A stretch of DNA of 64,000 bases from Sphingomonas sp. HITSZ_GF (GCF_029543155.1 NZ_JARQXA010000006.1:167646-231645), one strand, 5' to 3'; positions 46,747-56,504 are shown, counted from the first letter of the stretch. Made by a program: numbers and translations. Notes: generated by a model from the letters alone, not told the origin.

Positions 46747-48069
46747 TCAGCGGAACTTGGCGCACCGGCCGGCATCCCAGTCTTCGCGTCCGTCATAATA
46801 GGTCGGCTGATAGGTCATGTCGCCGATTCCGGCGAAATGCAGCGTGCTGCGAACGGTCAGGTCGGCGCGCCGGTTGGGGATCGCGACGATCCGGATATAG
46901 GGCTTTGCATTTGCCGATGGAGACGCCGCACCCCAGCAATGCCGGCTCGTCCAGGCGCTGATGTCGGCCACATTGGAGCCCCGTATCGGAAAGGACTTGT
47001 TGCCGTTGCGGTAGATCACTGCCGTGGGGTGATCGGTCAGGCGCGCGACGAGGTTCGCCGCGCCGGCGCGGTGGATGGCGTAGGGCAGGCAATTGCCGAG
47101 CAGCGTCATCTCGATCGAGATTTCCTTGCGGCGCTGGTCGAAGGTGGCTTGGGGCACCGTGCATCCGCCGATCTCCTGGAGCCCGTCCTGCGCATCGTCG
47201 TTGGGGTTGCCCACCGCCGCCAGCCACGACTCGTTGAACACCAGCCCGCGCGGGCCCGGTTCCAGGGTCACGCCCATCGGCAGCACCCAGGCGCCAGTGC
47301 CGTCGATGTCGATCGCCAGGATCAGGCTGTCCGTCTCGTCCGGCGCGTCGCTGTCGCCCATCATCATCTCGAGCATCGGCACGAATACGGCGCGATAGCG
47401 ATTGCTGTCGTCGTAGAAGCCGCGCGCATCGGCCAATCTGCCATATTCATCGTCGGTCTCGGGATAGATGGAGACCTGATCGAATCCCTCCTTCAAAACC
47501 GCAAACTGCGCATCGGTGAAACCGCCGAAGCGGATCTCCACCTGAAGCGACCCGAGCGGCTGGCTCCGGAGCACGATGCCCTGCGACTGGGCGAGCTGGA
47601 ACAGCCGGGCATCCGAGGCGATGCCGCGATCGCGCTGTTCCTCGATCGCCGCCAGCAGCTCCTGATTGGATACCACGCGCCCGCCTTCCTCGCGCGTTGC
47701 CGTGATGCCGAGGTTGCTCAGCAGTTCCTGCTGGCCGCGATTGAAGTCGCGCCAGCGGACCTCCTCGGCATATTTGCGTTGCTGCTCGGCTGCGAGCAGG
47801 CGGGCGTCGGCCGCGGCCTGTCGCGCCTGCTCGGCCTGCATGCGCTGCTTGTAATTGTCGATCATCGCGCGAAACCCGATGCTCGTCACGGCGATAAGGG
47901 CACTGATGCAGGAGAGGCCGATTGCAACCCGGCCCGCGGCAGTCAGCTGCTTCTGCCCGTCATCCCCCTTTGTGGTTGTTTCGCGGGTTAGGCCCCATAT
48001 ACCCGAAATGGCTGCAATGATCGGCGTGATGATCGAAAGTACAGCCAAGATCATATCGTTGATCGACAT
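46747..48069 (-). CDS. Uncharacterised membrane protein with coiled coil and beta-rich C-terminal part
   Basis: 440 aa. Two membrane helices (about 5-26 and 45-68), a coiled coil rich in Gln, Ala and Arg (70-110), a second helical region (110-165), then about 270 residues with mixed strands containing cysteines (IGGCTVP, LLGNCLP, SRHCWG, GRCAKF) and ending KFR. Base composition is slightly less GC-rich than nearby genes. I recognise no family. Neighbours give no functional hint. Confidence 0.65.
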   Translation of the reverse strand: MSINDMILAVLSIITPIIAAISGIWGLTRETTTKGDDGQKQLTAAGRVAIGLSCISALIAVTSIGFRAMIDNYKQRMQAEQARQAAADARLLAAEQQRKYAEEVRWRDFNRGQQELLSNLGITATREEGGRVVSNQELLAAIEEQRDRGIASDARLFQLAQSQGIVLRSQPLGSLQVEIRFGGFTDAQFAVLKEGFDQVSIYPETDDEYGRLADARGFYDDSNRYRAVFVPMLEMMMGDSDAPDETDSLILAIDIDGTGAWVLPMGVTLEPGPRGLVFNESWLAAVGNPNDDAQDGLQEIGGCTVPQATFDQRRKEISIEMTLLGNCLPYAIHRAGAANLVARLTDHPTAVIYRNGNKSFPIRGSNVADISAWTSRHCWGAASPSANAKPYIRIVAIPNRRADLTVRSTLHFAGIGDMTYQPTYYDGREDWDAGRCAKFR

Positions 48070-48169
48070 CGGGCACCCCCATGCCTGGCCGAATAATATC
48101 CGATCCTATCCGAGGTTATTCATTGAAGCGAGGGGTAATGTCCGCGGATAATATTGCGGGGATTTTCGA

Positions 48170-48610
48170 TCAGGCTGCGATCGCGGCGTCGCTGGCCAGC
48201 TTGTCGGCGCGCTCATTGTCGGGGTGGCCGGCATGGCCCTTGACCCAGACCCATTCGACCCGGTGCGGCTTGGCGGCGGCGAGCAGCTCCTGCCACAGGT
48301 CGGCGTTCTTCACCGGCTTCTTGTCGGCGGTCTTCCAGCCGTTCTTCAACCAGCCATGGATCCATTTGGTAAGGCCGTCCATCACGTAGCGGCTGTCGGT
48401 ATGCAGCGTCACCCGGCACGGCCGCTTGAGCGCCTGCAGCCCCCGGATCGCGGCCATCAGCTCCATGCGGTTATTGGTGGTGTGCTTCTCGCCGCCGGAC
48501 ATTTCCTTCTCGGTCGTGCCCATGCGCAGCACCACGCCCCAGCCGCCCTTGCCGGGATTGCCCTTGCACGCGCCGTCGGTGGCGATTTCGACATGTTGCA
48601 GTTCGCTCAT
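48170..48610 (-). CDS. rnhA: Ribonuclease HI
   Basis: 146 aa from ATG 48610, overlapping the thrB stop (ATGA). Removes RNA from RNA-DNA hybrids. Catalytic carboxylates: D in [14 protein letters not shown] in NNRMELMA, D in LHTDSRYV and D in HPDNERAD. Same strand as thrB and ispH. Confidence 0.97.
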   Translation of the reverse strand: MSELQHVEIATDGACKGNPGKGGWGVVLRMGTTEKEMSGGEKHTTNNRMELMAAIRGLQALKRPCRVTLHTDSRYVMDGLTKWIHGWLKNGWKTADKKPVKNADLWQELLAAAKPHRVEWVWVKGHAGHPDNERADKLASDAAIAA

Positions 48611-49563
48611 GCGAACAGCGCGTCGCCCTTCTCCGCATAGAAGTCCAGCCGCCGCATATAGGCGAGCGGGTCTTTCCTGGTGACAAGCGCGTCGGCCGGC
48701 GTGTTGAGCCAGTCCCAGGCGCGGGTGAGGAAGAAGCGCAGCGCCGCGCCTTCGGCCAGGATCGGCAGGGCGGCGCACTCGTCGGCGCGCAGCCCGAAGC
48801 TGGCGGTGTAGCCCTCGATCAGCGCAGCGCCGACTTCCGGCGAGAAATTCTCGCCCTTGCCGTCGAACGCCCAGGCGCCGTGCATCACCGCCAGGTCATA
48901 GGCGCGGATATCGGTGCAGGCGAAATAGAAGTCGATCAGCCCGGTCACCCGGTTGCCGAGCATCAGCACATTGTCGGGGAACAGGTCGGCATGGATCGCG
49001 CTCGTCGGCAGGTCGCTGGGCCAGGCGGCGAGGATCGTGTCGAGCGCCTTTCCGGCACGGTCGTACAGGCCCGGCTGGATCGTATCGAGCTCACGGCCGC
49101 AGCGCTCGAACAGCGGTTGCCATTCGGCGACCCCCATCGAATTGGGGCGATCGAGCGCGAAGTCCGCGGCGGCCTTGTGCAGCTTGCCCATCGACTCGGC
49201 GGCGGCGCGCGCCTGGGCGGGCGTCGGGTGCGAGACCGAGACGCCGGAGAGGAACTGGATCAGGCAGGCCGGGCGGCCCTCCAGGTCGTGGATCAGCGTG
49301 CCGTCGCGATCGGGTACCGCGGGCGGCACCGGCAGGCCCTTGTCCGCCAGATGCTCAAGCAGCGCCATGAAATAGGGCAGGTCGCCCGCCGCCACGCGCT
49401 TCTCGTACAGCGTCAGGATGAAGCGGCTCTTGCTGGTATCGACGAGATAGTTGGAGTTCTCCACGCCCTCGGCGATGCCCTTGGCCGAGACGAGCTCGCC
49501 GACGTCGAACTTTTCGAGAAACGCGCTCAGCGCTTCCGCCGATACCTGCGTATAGACTGCCAA
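48607..49563 (-). CDS. thrB: Homoserine kinase (ThrB, aminoglycoside-phosphotransferase fold)
   Basis: 318 aa, the APH-fold homoserine kinase of alphaproteobacteria and pseudomonads (not the GHMP type). [13 protein letters not shown] near residue 32-44, [14 protein letters not shown] (catalytic loop) and [18 protein letters not shown]. Phosphorylates homoserine for threonine synthesis. Middle of ispH-thrB-rnhA; a family-C palindromic element separates it from ispH. Confidence 0.95.
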   Translation of the reverse strand: MAVYTQVSAEALSAFLEKFDVGELVSAKGIAEGVENSNYLVDTSKSRFILTLYEKRVAAGDLPYFMALLEHLADKGLPVPPAVPDRDGTLIHDLEGRPACLIQFLSGVSVSHPTPAQARAAAESMGKLHKAAADFALDRPNSMGVAEWQPLFERCGRELDTIQPGLYDRAGKALDTILAAWPSDLPTSAIHADLFPDNVLMLGNRVTGLIDFYFACTDIRAYDLAVMHGAWAFDGKGENFSPEVGAALIEGYTASFGLRADECAALPILAEGAALRFFLTRAWDWLNTPADALVTRKDPLAYMRRLDFYAEKGDALFA

Positions 49564-49576
49564 CGTCCGAAACCCC

Positions 49577-49661
49577 CGTTCGCCCTGAGCTTGTCGAAGG
49601 GCCGTCCTGCTTCCGCGGTTAGTAGAAAGTGCGGTGCTTCGACAAGCTCAGCACGAACGGG
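49577..49661. repeat. Palindromic element, family C, copy 1
   Basis: CGTTCGCCCTGAGCTTGTCG ... CGACAAGCTCAGCACGAACG, between ispH and thrB. A short bent palindrome; the second copy is at 54807. Confidence 0.88.
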
Positions 49662-49687
49662 TTATTCTTTCGGCCGGCAAAGTTGGA

Positions 49688-50641
49688 TCACGCCGCTTCC
49701 AGCCCGCGCGGCAGCTTGAAGGTGACGTTCTCGGGCACCGTCTCCACTTCGCGCTCGCTCACTTCGAAGCGCTCGGAAAGCTTGTCGACCAGCTCGCGCA
49801 CCAGCAGCTCGGGGGCGGAGGCGCCTGCGCTCACGCCGACGGTGCCGACGCCGTCGAACCAGGCCCAGTCGATGTCCTCGGCGCGGGGGATCAGATAGGC
49901 GGTGGTGCCCTGGCGCTCGGCGACTTCGACGAGGCGGAGCGAGTTGGACGAGTTCCGGCTGCCGATCACCAGCATCAGGTCCACCGACGAAGCGATCGCC
50001 TTCACTGCGCCCTGGCGGTTGGTGGTGGCGTAGCAGATGTCGTTCGGCCCCGGCGCCAGGATGTTGGGGAAGCGCCGCTTGAGCACTTCGAGCGTCGCCG
50101 CGGTATCGTCCACCGAGAGCGTGGTCTGGGTGAGGAAGGCAAGGTTCTCGATATCGGAGACCTGCACCCGCTCCGCATCGGCGGGCGTCTCGACCAGGCT
50201 CATCGCGCCTTCGGGCACCTGGCCGAAGGTGCCGATCACCTCGGGATGGCCGGCATGGCCGATGAACAGGATGTGCCGCCCGGCATTGACCAGCCGTTCG
50301 GCCTGGCGATGGACCTTGGAGACGAGCGGGCAGGTGGCGTCGAGATAGTCGAGCCCGCGCTCCTCTGCCTTGGCCGGCACTGCCTTGGGCACGCCGTGCG
50401 CGGAGAACACCACCGGGACCCCATCGGGCACCTGATCGAGATCCTCGACGAAGATCGCACCCTTCGCCTTCAGGCTGTCGACCACGAACTTGTTGTGGAC
50501 GATCTCGTGGCGCACATAGACGGGCGCGCCATATTTCTCGATCGCCAACTCGACGATGCGGATGGCGCGGTCGACCCCGGCGCAGAAGCCGCGGGGCGCT
50601 GCGATCAGCAGCTCGAGATAGGGTTTTGAAGCGTCGGCCAT
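49688..50641 (-). CDS. ispH: 4-hydroxy-3-methylbut-2-enyl diphosphate reductase
   Basis: 317 aa from ATG 50641 (GAGGCAG before it). The three 4Fe-4S cysteines are in [23 protein letters not shown] and [21 protein letters not shown] and HAGHPE are further IspH motifs. Last step of the MEP pathway, giving IPP and DMAPP. First of a leftward ispH-thrB-rnhA set. Confidence 0.96.
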   Translation of the reverse strand: MADASKPYLELLIAAPRGFCAGVDRAIRIVELAIEKYGAPVYVRHEIVHNKFVVDSLKAKGAIFVEDLDQVPDGVPVVFSAHGVPKAVPAKAEERGLDYLDATCPLVSKVHRQAERLVNAGRHILFIGHAGHPEVIGTFGQVPEGAMSLVETPADAERVQVSDIENLAFLTQTTLSVDDTAATLEVLKRRFPNILAPGPNDICYATTNRQGAVKAIASSVDLMLVIGSRNSSNSLRLVEVAERQGTTAYLIPRAEDIDWAWFDGVGTVGVSAGASAPELLVRELVDKLSERFEVSEREVETVPENVTFKLPRGLEAA

Positions 50642-50748
50642 AGTTCTGCCTCGCACCTACGCGATTGCTTGCGCGGGCTCAACGCGGTTCCTATGGTGCG
50701 CGCCGTTTTGGACCCCTCTGGTCCCGTGTGTTTGAAAGGGTTTCCGTC

Positions 50749-51393
50749 TTGGTCCGCAACCTCGCCGTTATCGCTTCAATCCCGCTCGCGCTTGGCGCGT
50801 GCGCAAAAACCGGCGAGATCGATGCCTCGGGCGGCGTCGGCGTCACGGCGGTGCGTTCGGCCTGCCCGCATGTCGGCATTCCGGCCGGCACCGGTGACAT
50901 GACGATCTTCAATCCGGCGAACAGCCGCGACGCGAGCGCGATCGACGTCAACGCGGTGATGACCAACGTCACCTCGACCTGCGACGATGCCGGCCCGCAG
51001 GTGGTGACCACGGTCAATTTCGAAGTGCTCGCCCGTCGCCAGAACGCCGATGGCGCGCGCGACGTGAGCTTCCCCTATTTCGTCACGGTGGTGCGCGGTG
51101 GCACTTCGGTCATCGCCAAGCGGATCAACCGCGTCACCGTGCATTTCGAGCCGGGCCAGATTCGCGCCCAGGCCACCGGCACCGCGACCACCTATGTCGA
51201 TCGCAGCGCCGCAACGCTGCCCGACGACGTCCGCAAGCGGCTGAGCGAGAAGCGCAAGGCCGGCGAGCAGGCCGCGGCGATGGACCCGCTGGCCGATCCC
51301 TCGGTGCGCGGCGCCGTGCTTTCCGCGACCTTCGAGGCGCTGGTCGGCTTCCAGCTGACCGAAGAGCAGCTGAAGTACAACGTCACGCGCTGA
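50749..51393 (+). CDS. Lipoprotein of unknown function
   Basis: 214 aa from TTG 50749 (AAAGGG 8 bases before), which gives a clean lipoprotein signal VRNLAVIASIPLALGAC (Cys about 18). GTG 50728 is an alternative. Mature part: SACPHVGIPAGTGDMTIFNP and NAVMTNVTSTCDD (two cysteines), a beta-sandwich-like middle, then a helix (LPDDVRKRLSEKRKAGEQAA). Common in sphingomonads by impression, no function known. Confidence 0.78.
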   Translation: MVRNLAVIASIPLALGACAKTGEIDASGGVGVTAVRSACPHVGIPAGTGDMTIFNPANSRDASAIDVNAVMTNVTSTCDDAGPQVVTTVNFEVLARRQNADGARDVSFPYFVTVVRGGTSVIAKRINRVTVHFEPGQIRAQATGTATTYVDRSAATLPDDVRKRLSEKRKAGEQAAAMDPLADPSVRGAVLSATFEALVGFQLTEEQLKYNVTR

Positions 51394-51400
51394 TGCAAGC

Positions 51401-51477
51401 CGTCACCCCGGCGAAAGCCGGGGTCTCAGGCGGTGATGGCATGCGGCACGAGATCCCGGCTTTCGCCGGGATGACGG
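51401..51477. repeat. Palindromic element, family B, copy 7
   Basis: CGTCACCCCGGCGAAAGCCG ... CCCGGCTTTCGCCGGGATGACG, 7 bp after the lipoprotein stop and just before the glycine riboswitch. It probably ends transcription upstream of the gcv operon. Confidence 0.88.
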
Positions 51478-51534
51478 ATAGGCGATTGACTCGAATCGCG
51501 GGCGCGGCCAAGTCTCGCTGCGTCGCAACAGCAC

Positions 51535-51715
51535 GCGCGGGAGAGTGTGGGGCAACCCACCGCCGAAGGAGCAACCGCCCCGGAATCTCTCAGGCACCAG
51601 GGACCGCGCGTACACGACACTCTGGAAAGCGGACGCGGCCCGGCCACGTCCCACCGAAGGGGTAAGCCAGGCAACTGGCGAAAGCTCTCAGGTTCCGTGA
51701 CAGAGGGGGCGATGG
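51535..51715 (+). ncRNA. Tandem glycine riboswitch of the gcv operon
   Basis: Two aptamers. The first (about 51535-51625) has CGCGGGAGAG, CACCGCCGAAGGAGCAA, CTCTCAGGCACCAGG and a closing ACTCTGGAAAG. The second (about 51630-51715) has CCACCGAAGGGGTAA, GCGAAAGCTCTCAGG and CGTGACAGAGGGGG. These are the conserved joining segments of the gcvT aptamer. The expression platform (51716-51775) can fold GGATTC (51728-51733) with GAATCC (51759-51764), next to the gcvT Shine-Dalgarno CGGAG. Known examples switch expression on with glycine. Confidence 0.95.
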
Positions 51716-51775
51716 AACGGTGCGCGAGGATTCCGCGCCGCTTCATCGAGTCCTTCTCGAATCCGGAGTGCCGCG

Positions 51776-52939
51776 ATGAGCCAGCAAGTCCAGGACCAGC
51801 CCTTGAGCGGCGATCCCGAAGGCGGGGAGGGCGCGGAAGAACTGCGCCTGCTGCCGCTCGATCAGTGGCACCGCGCCAGGGGCGGCCGCATGGTTCCCTT
51901 CGCCGGCTACGAAATGCCCGTCCAGTATGAGGGCATCATGGCCGAGCACCTTTGGGTGCGCGAGCATGCCGGGCTGTTCGACGTCAGCCATATGGGCCAG
52001 CTGACCTTCACCGGCGAAGGTGTCGAAGCCGCGCTCGAAGCGCTGATGCCGGCGGACATCCAGGCCGCCAGGCTCTCGCACCCGGTCTATTCGCTGCTGA
52101 TGGCCGAGAATGGCGGCATCCTCGACGACCTGATGCTCACCCGCATCGCCGAGGGCGAAGTGTACATGGTCGTCAACGGCGCCTGCAAATGGGACGACAT
52201 CGCCCATTTCCGCGAGTTCCTGCCTGACGAGATCGGCATGAACCACATGGAGGATCATGCCCTGCTCGCCTTGCAGGGGCCCGAGGCGGTCACTGCGCTG
52301 GAGCGGGTGATTTCCGGCGTTTCGGACCTCGTCTTCATGCAGGGCGCTGCCTTCCAGTGGCAGGGCCATGCGCTGTGGATCAGCCGCTCGGGCTATACCG
52401 GCGAGGACGGCTTCGAGATTTCGGTGCCGGTCGAAGGCGCGGAAGCGCTGGCCGACGCGATCACCGCCCAGCCCGAAGTGAAGCCGATCGGCCTCGGTGC
52501 CCGCGATTCGCTCCGCCTCGAGGCGGACCTGCCGCTCTACGGCCATGACCTCGATACCGAGACCACCCCGGTTTCCGCCGCGCTCGGCTTCGCGCTCAAG
52601 AAGCGCCGCCGCGAGGAAGGCGGCTTCCCCGGGCACGAACGCATCATGCTCGAGCGCGAGAACGGCCCGATCCTCAAGCGCGTCGGCCTGGTCGTCGAGG
52701 GCCGCCAGCCGGTCCGCGAGGGCGGGCTGGTGCTCGACGCCGATGGCAATGAAGTCGGCAAGGTCACGAGCGGCGGCTTCGCGCCGACGCTGCAGAAGCC
52801 GATCGCCATGGCCTATGTGCCCGCCGCGAGCGCCGAGCCCGGCACCAAGATCACCCTTGCCCAGCGCGGCAAGATCCATTCGGCGGAGGTCGTGAAGATG
52901 CCCTTCGTCCCCCACCGCTATGTCCGAAAGGGAGCGTAA
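51776..52939 (+). CDS. gcvT: Glycine cleavage system T protein (aminomethyltransferase)
   Basis: 387 aa. After about 27 acidic residues not usual in the family come LPLDQWHRARGGRMVPFAGYEMPVQY and DVSHMGQ; the catalytic Asp lies in GYTGEDGFEIS/GARDSLRLEA regions that bind tetrahydrofolate. It takes the aminomethyl group from GcvH to make methylene-THF and ammonia. First gene after the riboswitch; ATG 51776 with CGGAG upstream. Confidence 0.95.
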   Translation: MSQQVQDQPLSGDPEGGEGAEELRLLPLDQWHRARGGRMVPFAGYEMPVQYEGIMAEHLWVREHAGLFDVSHMGQLTFTGEGVEAALEALMPADIQAARLSHPVYSLLMAENGGILDDLMLTRIAEGEVYMVVNGACKWDDIAHFREFLPDEIGMNHMEDHALLALQGPEAVTALERVISGVSDLVFMQGAAFQWQGHALWISRSGYTGEDGFEISVPVEGAEALADAITAQPEVKPIGLGARDSLRLEADLPLYGHDLDTETTPVSAALGFALKKRRREEGGFPGHERIMLERENGPILKRVGLVVEGRQPVREGGLVLDADGNEVGKVTSGGFAPTLQKPIAMAYVPAASAEPGTKITLAQRGKIHSAEVVKMPFVPHRYVRKGA

Positions 52940-52942
52940 GAC

Positions 52943-53314
52943 ATGAGCCGCTATTTCACCGAAGACCATGAGTGGATCGACGTCGATGGCGAGACCGCGA
53001 CGGTCGGCATCACCGAATATGCCCAGAGCCAGCTCGGCGACATCGTGTTCGTCGAAGTGCCCGAAGAGGGCAAGCAGGTCTCGAAGGGCGACGATGCCGC
53101 CGTGGTCGAGTCGGTCAAGGCCGCGTCGGACGTCTATGCGCCCGTCTCGGGCACCGTGATCGAGGGCAACGAGGCACTCGCCGACAACCCGGCGCTGGTC
53201 AACGAAGACCCCGAGGGCGAAGGCTGGTTCTTCAAGCTGACGCTGTCGGACGCGAGCGAGCTGGAGAGCCTGATGAACGACAGCGCTTATCAGGACTACG
53301 TCTCGAAGCTCTAA
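52943..53314 (+). CDS. gcvH: Glycine cleavage system H protein
   Basis: 123 aa. Carries the swinging lipoyl arm: K59 in [16 protein letters not shown], followed by [18 protein letters not shown]. Four bp after gcvT. A family-B element separates it from gcvPA. Confidence 0.97.
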   Translation: MSRYFTEDHEWIDVDGETATVGITEYAQSQLGDIVFVEVPEEGKQVSKGDDAAVVESVKAASDVYAPVSGTVIEGNEALADNPALVNEDPEGEGWFFKLTLSDASELESLMNDSAYQDYVSKL

Positions 53315-53317
53315 ATC

Positions 53318-53412
53318 GTCATCCCGGCGGAAGCCGGGATCTCGTGCCAATTGGCGTAACGTCTCGGCGTCGCGCCTGCTGCCTGAGACCCCGGCTTTCG
53401 CCGGGGTGACGG
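53318..53412. repeat. Palindromic element, family B, copy 8
   Basis: CGTCATCCCGGCGGAAGCCG ... CCCCGGCTTTCGCCGGGGTGACG between gcvH and gcvPA. It starts 4 bp after the gcvH stop and ends about 16 bp before the gcvPA ATG, so it lies inside the operon without breaking it. Confidence 0.88.
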
Positions 53413-53428
53413 CGTCAGGAAGAAAACA

Positions 53429-54787
53429 ATGCGCTACCTGCCCCTTACCCAGCCCGATCGCGAGGCGATGCTCGGCGTCATCGGTGCCAGTTCGATCGAC
53501 GATCTCTTTGCCGACGTTCCCGCCAGCGCCGTGCTCGATGGCCCGATCAAGGGCCTGCCGATGCATGCCAGCGAGCTCGCGGTCGAACGCCACATGACGA
53601 AGCTGGCGGCGAAGAACCTCGCCGCGGGGGCTGCGCCCTTCTTCCTCGGCGCCGGTGCCTATCGCCACCACGTGCCGGCCAGCGTCGATCACCTGATCCA
53701 GCGCGGCGAGTTCCTCACCGCCTACACGCCCTATCAGCCGGAAATCGCGCAGGGCACGCTGCAGATGATGTTCGAGTTCCAGTCGCAGATCGCGCGCCTG
53801 CTCGGCTGCGACGTGGCGAACGCCTCGATGTACGACGGCTCGACGGCATGCTGGGAAGCCATCACCATGGCGCGCCGCGTCACCAAGCGCGGCAAGGCGA
53901 TCCTCTCGGGCGGGCTGCATCCGCATTATGTCTCGGTTGCCGAGACCATGGCCAAGTTCACCGGCGACCAGCTGGTCACTTCGGTCCCGACCCTGTCGCC
54001 GACGCCCGACACCGACGACCTGATCGCGCAGATCGATGACGACACCTCGTGCGTCGTGGTCCAGTATCCCGACATCCTCGGCCGCATCGCGGATCTCTCC
54101 AAGCTTGCCGAAGCCGCGCATGCGAAGAAGGCGCTGCTCGTCGCCGTCGTCACCGAGCCGGTGGCGCTGGGCGCGATCCGGTCGCCCGGCGAGATGGGCG
54201 CGGACATCGTGGTGGGTGAGGGCCAGTCGCTCGGCGTCGGCCTCCAGTTCGGCGGGCCCTATGTCGGCCTGTTCGCCTGCTCGGAGAAGCTGGTCCGCCA
54301 GATGCCGGGCCGCCTGTGCGGCGAGACGGTCGATGCCGAGGGCAAGCGTGGCTATGTGCTGACGCTCTCCACCCGCGAGCAGCATATCCGCCGCGAGAAA
54401 GCGACGTCGAACATCTGCACCAGCTCGGTGCTGTGCGCACTCGCCATGTCGGTCCATATGACCCTGCTCGGCGAGAAGGGCCTGCGCCAGCTCGCCGCGA
54501 TCAATCATGCCGGCGCCTCGGCCGCCGCCGATCGCCTGGCCCAGGTGCCGGGGGTCGAGCTGGTCACCCCGACCTTCTTCAACGAGTTTACCCTGAAGCT
54601 CTCGAAGGAAGCGCGCCCGGTGGTTCGCCAGCTCGCCGATCAGGGCATCCTGGCGGGCGTATCGCTCGGCCGACTTTATCCTTCGGCCACCGATCTTGGC
54701 ACGGGGCTGATCGTCGCCGTCACCGAAACCACTACGGCGGAGGACGTCGAGACGCTTGCCTCCGCGCTCGAGGAGGTGCTGGCATGA
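53429..54787 (+). CDS. gcvPA: Glycine dehydrogenase (decarboxylating) subunit 1
   Basis: 452 aa, the N-terminal half of a split P protein. ETDxxP-like [14 protein letters not shown] start, [51 protein letters not shown]. It forms an alpha2beta2 enzyme with GcvPB that decarboxylates glycine onto the lipoyl arm of GcvH. Its stop is in an ATGA that once would have been the gcvPB start context. Confidence 0.96.
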   Translation: MRYLPLTQPDREAMLGVIGASSIDDLFADVPASAVLDGPIKGLPMHASELAVERHMTKLAAKNLAAGAAPFFLGAGAYRHHVPASVDHLIQRGEFLTAYTPYQPEIAQGTLQMMFEFQSQIARLLGCDVANASMYDGSTACWEAITMARRVTKRGKAILSGGLHPHYVSVAETMAKFTGDQLVTSVPTLSPTPDTDDLIAQIDDDTSCVVVQYPDILGRIADLSKLAEAAHAKKALLVAVVTEPVALGAIRSPGEMGADIVVGEGQSLGVGLQFGGPYVGLFACSEKLVRQMPGRLCGETVDAEGKRGYVLTLSTREQHIRREKATSNICTSSVLCALAMSVHMTLLGEKGLRQLAAINHAGASAAADRLAQVPGVELVTPTFFNEFTLKLSKEARPVVRQLADQGILAGVSLGRLYPSATDLGTGLIVAVTETTTAEDVETLASALEEVLA

Positions 54788-54930
54788 GCGATCTCCGGAA
54801 TATTTCCGTTCGCCCTGAGCTTGTCGAAGGGCCGTTCTTCTTTGCCGCCGTCCTCCAGGAAGGACGGGGCTTCGACAAGCTCAGCCCGAACGGGGTTGGT
54901 GCTGTCCGCAATTCGGAGGTGCTGGCATGA
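54784..54930 (+). other. 48-codon repeat-encoded frame linking gcvPA and gcvPB
   Basis: ATG overlaps the gcvPA stop (54784-54787) and its TGA overlaps the gcvPB start (54927-54930), with a Shine-Dalgarno before it. The peptide ([16 protein letters not shown]... FDKLSPNGVGA...) is mostly family-C element. It would keep the ATGA-type coupling across the insertion. Whether it is translated is unknown. Confidence 0.5.
54807..54895. repeat. Palindromic element, family C, copy 2
   Basis: CCGTTCGCCCTGAGCTTGTCG-type left arm, with an inner GTCCTCCAGGAAGGAC hairpin, and a right arm CTTCGACAAGCTCAGCCCGAACGG, between gcvPA and gcvPB. Confidence 0.9.
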
Positions 54931-56501
54931 GCACGATCAACCAGTCCGGCTGGCGCCCGACCACCCCGCAGGCAGGCGAAGTCGGCAATCTCTCGACCTT
55001 CACCGGCAACCGCGCGCTGATGCTCGAGGAAGCGCTGATCTTCGAGATCGGATCGTCCGAAACCACCGGCGTCGATTTCGGCGAAGTGCCCCAGGCCAAG
55101 TCGCGCCTCGGCGGGCTCGAGCGTTCGAGCGAGATCGGCCTGCCGGGTCTCTCCGAGCCCGAGACGGTGCGCCACTATACGCGCCTCAGCCGCCAGAACT
55201 ACGCGATCGACCTGGGCCTGTTCCCGCTCGGCTCGTGCACGATGAAGCACAATCCGCGCCTCAACGAGCGGATGGCGCGCCTGCCGGGCTTCGCCGACAT
55301 CCACCCGCTCGCGCCGGTCGACACGGTGCAGGGCGCGCTCGAGGTCATCGACCAGCTCGCGCACTGGCTGATCACGCTCACCGGCATGCAGGCGGTGGCG
55401 ATGAGCCCCAAGGCCGGTGCCCACGGGGAACTCTGCGGCATCCTCGCGATCCGCTCGGCGCTCGACGCGCAGGGCCAGCAGGACCGCAAGATCCTGCTCG
55501 TGCCGACCAGCGCGCACGGCACCAACCCGGCGACGGCGGCGTTCGCCGGCTTCTCGGTCGAGGACATTCCCGCCACCGAGGACGGCCGTGTCGATCTCGA
55601 AGCGCTCAAGGCGCGGCTGGGCCCGGACATCGCCGGCGTGATGATCACCAATCCCAATACCTGCGGCCTGTTCGAGCGCGACATGAAGGCGATTTCGGAC
55701 GCGGTCCATGCGGCGGGCGGCTATGTCTATTGCGATGGCGCCAATTTCAACGCGATCGTCGGCCGGGTCCGTCCGGGCGATCTCGGCGTCGATGCGATGC
55801 ACATCAACCTGCACAAGACCTTTTCCACCCCGCATGGCGGCGGTGGTCCGGGTTCGGGTCCGGTCGTGCTGTCGGCGGCGCTGGCGCCCTATGCGCCTTT
55901 GCCGTTCGTCGAGAAGGACGGCGACAAGTTCCACCTCGTCGAGGAGGAAACCGCAGGCGAGCATCATGCCGGCACCTTCGGCCGGATGACCGCGTTCAAC
56001 GGCCAGATGGGGATGTTCACGCGCGCGCTCACCTATATCCTCAGCCACGGCGCCGATGGCCTGCGCCAGGTCGCCGAGGATTCGGTGCTCAACGCCAACT
56101 ATATCCTGCGCAGCATGGAGGACGTGCTCGACGCGCCCTTCGCCAAGTACGGCCCGTGCATGCACGAGGCGATCTTCAGCGATAAGGGCCTGCCCGAGGG
56201 CCTGTCGACGATCGACATCGCCAAGGGGCTGATCGACGAGGGCTATCACCCGATGACGGTCTATTTCCCGCTCGTCGTCCACGGCGCGATGCTGGTCGAG
56301 CCGACCGAGACCGAGAGCAAGGCGACACTCGACCAGTTCATCGGCGCGTTCCGCAGCGTGGCGGCCCGTGCGAAGAACGGCGATCCTACGGTCAAGACCG
56401 CCCCGCACTTCGCTCCGCGCCGCCGCCTCGACGAGACGCTCGCCGCGCGCAAGCCGGTGCTCGCGTGGAAGCCGCCGGTGGTGGCGGAGGCTGCGGAGTA
56501 A
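54927..56501 (+). CDS. gcvPB: Glycine dehydrogenase (decarboxylating) subunit 2
   Basis: 524 aa. PLP-binding half of the split P protein: the Schiff-base lysine is K297 in HINLHKTFSTPHGGGGPG. LGLFPLGSCTMKHNP and SAHGTNPA(T)AAFAGF are further family motifs. ATG 54927 lies in a duplicated copy of the ancestral junction with GGAGGTG as ribosome binding site. Last gene of the gcv operon. Confidence 0.96.
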   Translation: MSTINQSGWRPTTPQAGEVGNLSTFTGNRALMLEEALIFEIGSSETTGVDFGEVPQAKSRLGGLERSSEIGLPGLSEPETVRHYTRLSRQNYAIDLGLFPLGSCTMKHNPRLNERMARLPGFADIHPLAPVDTVQGALEVIDQLAHWLITLTGMQAVAMSPKAGAHGELCGILAIRSALDAQGQQDRKILLVPTSAHGTNPATAAFAGFSVEDIPATEDGRVDLEALKARLGPDIAGVMITNPNTCGLFERDMKAISDAVHAAGGYVYCDGANFNAIVGRVRPGDLGVDAMHINLHKTFSTPHGGGGPGSGPVVLSAALAPYAPLPFVEKDGDKFHLVEEETAGEHHAGTFGRMTAFNGQMGMFTRALTYILSHGADGLRQVAEDSVLNANYILRSMEDVLDAPFAKYGPCMHEAIFSDKGLPEGLSTIDIAKGLIDEGYHPMTVYFPLVVHGAMLVEPTETESKATLDQFIGAFRSVAARAKNGDPTVKTAPHFAPRRRLDETLAARKPVLAWKPPVVAEAAE

Positions 56502-56504
56502 TTA

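Larger units (their letters stand above)
54772..54932 (+). repeat. 18-bp direct repeat flanking the gcvPA/gcvPB insertion
   Basis: GGAGGTGCTGGCATGAGC occurs at 54772-54789 (end of gcvPA) and again at 54915-54932 (start of gcvPB), exactly 143 bp apart. Each copy holds a Shine-Dalgarno, an ATG and the TGA of the preceding frame. The bases outside the copies do not match. Confidence 0.93.

Noticed and set aside
51393..51665. A 90-codon frame starting in a TGATG overlap after the lipoprotein gene
   Set aside because: It is made of a family-B element and the first glycine aptamer, an RNA structure; no separate gene.
51743..54508. A 921-codon open frame antisense to gcvT-gcvH-gcvPA
   Set aside because: Covers three certain genes and two repeat elements; shadow frame.
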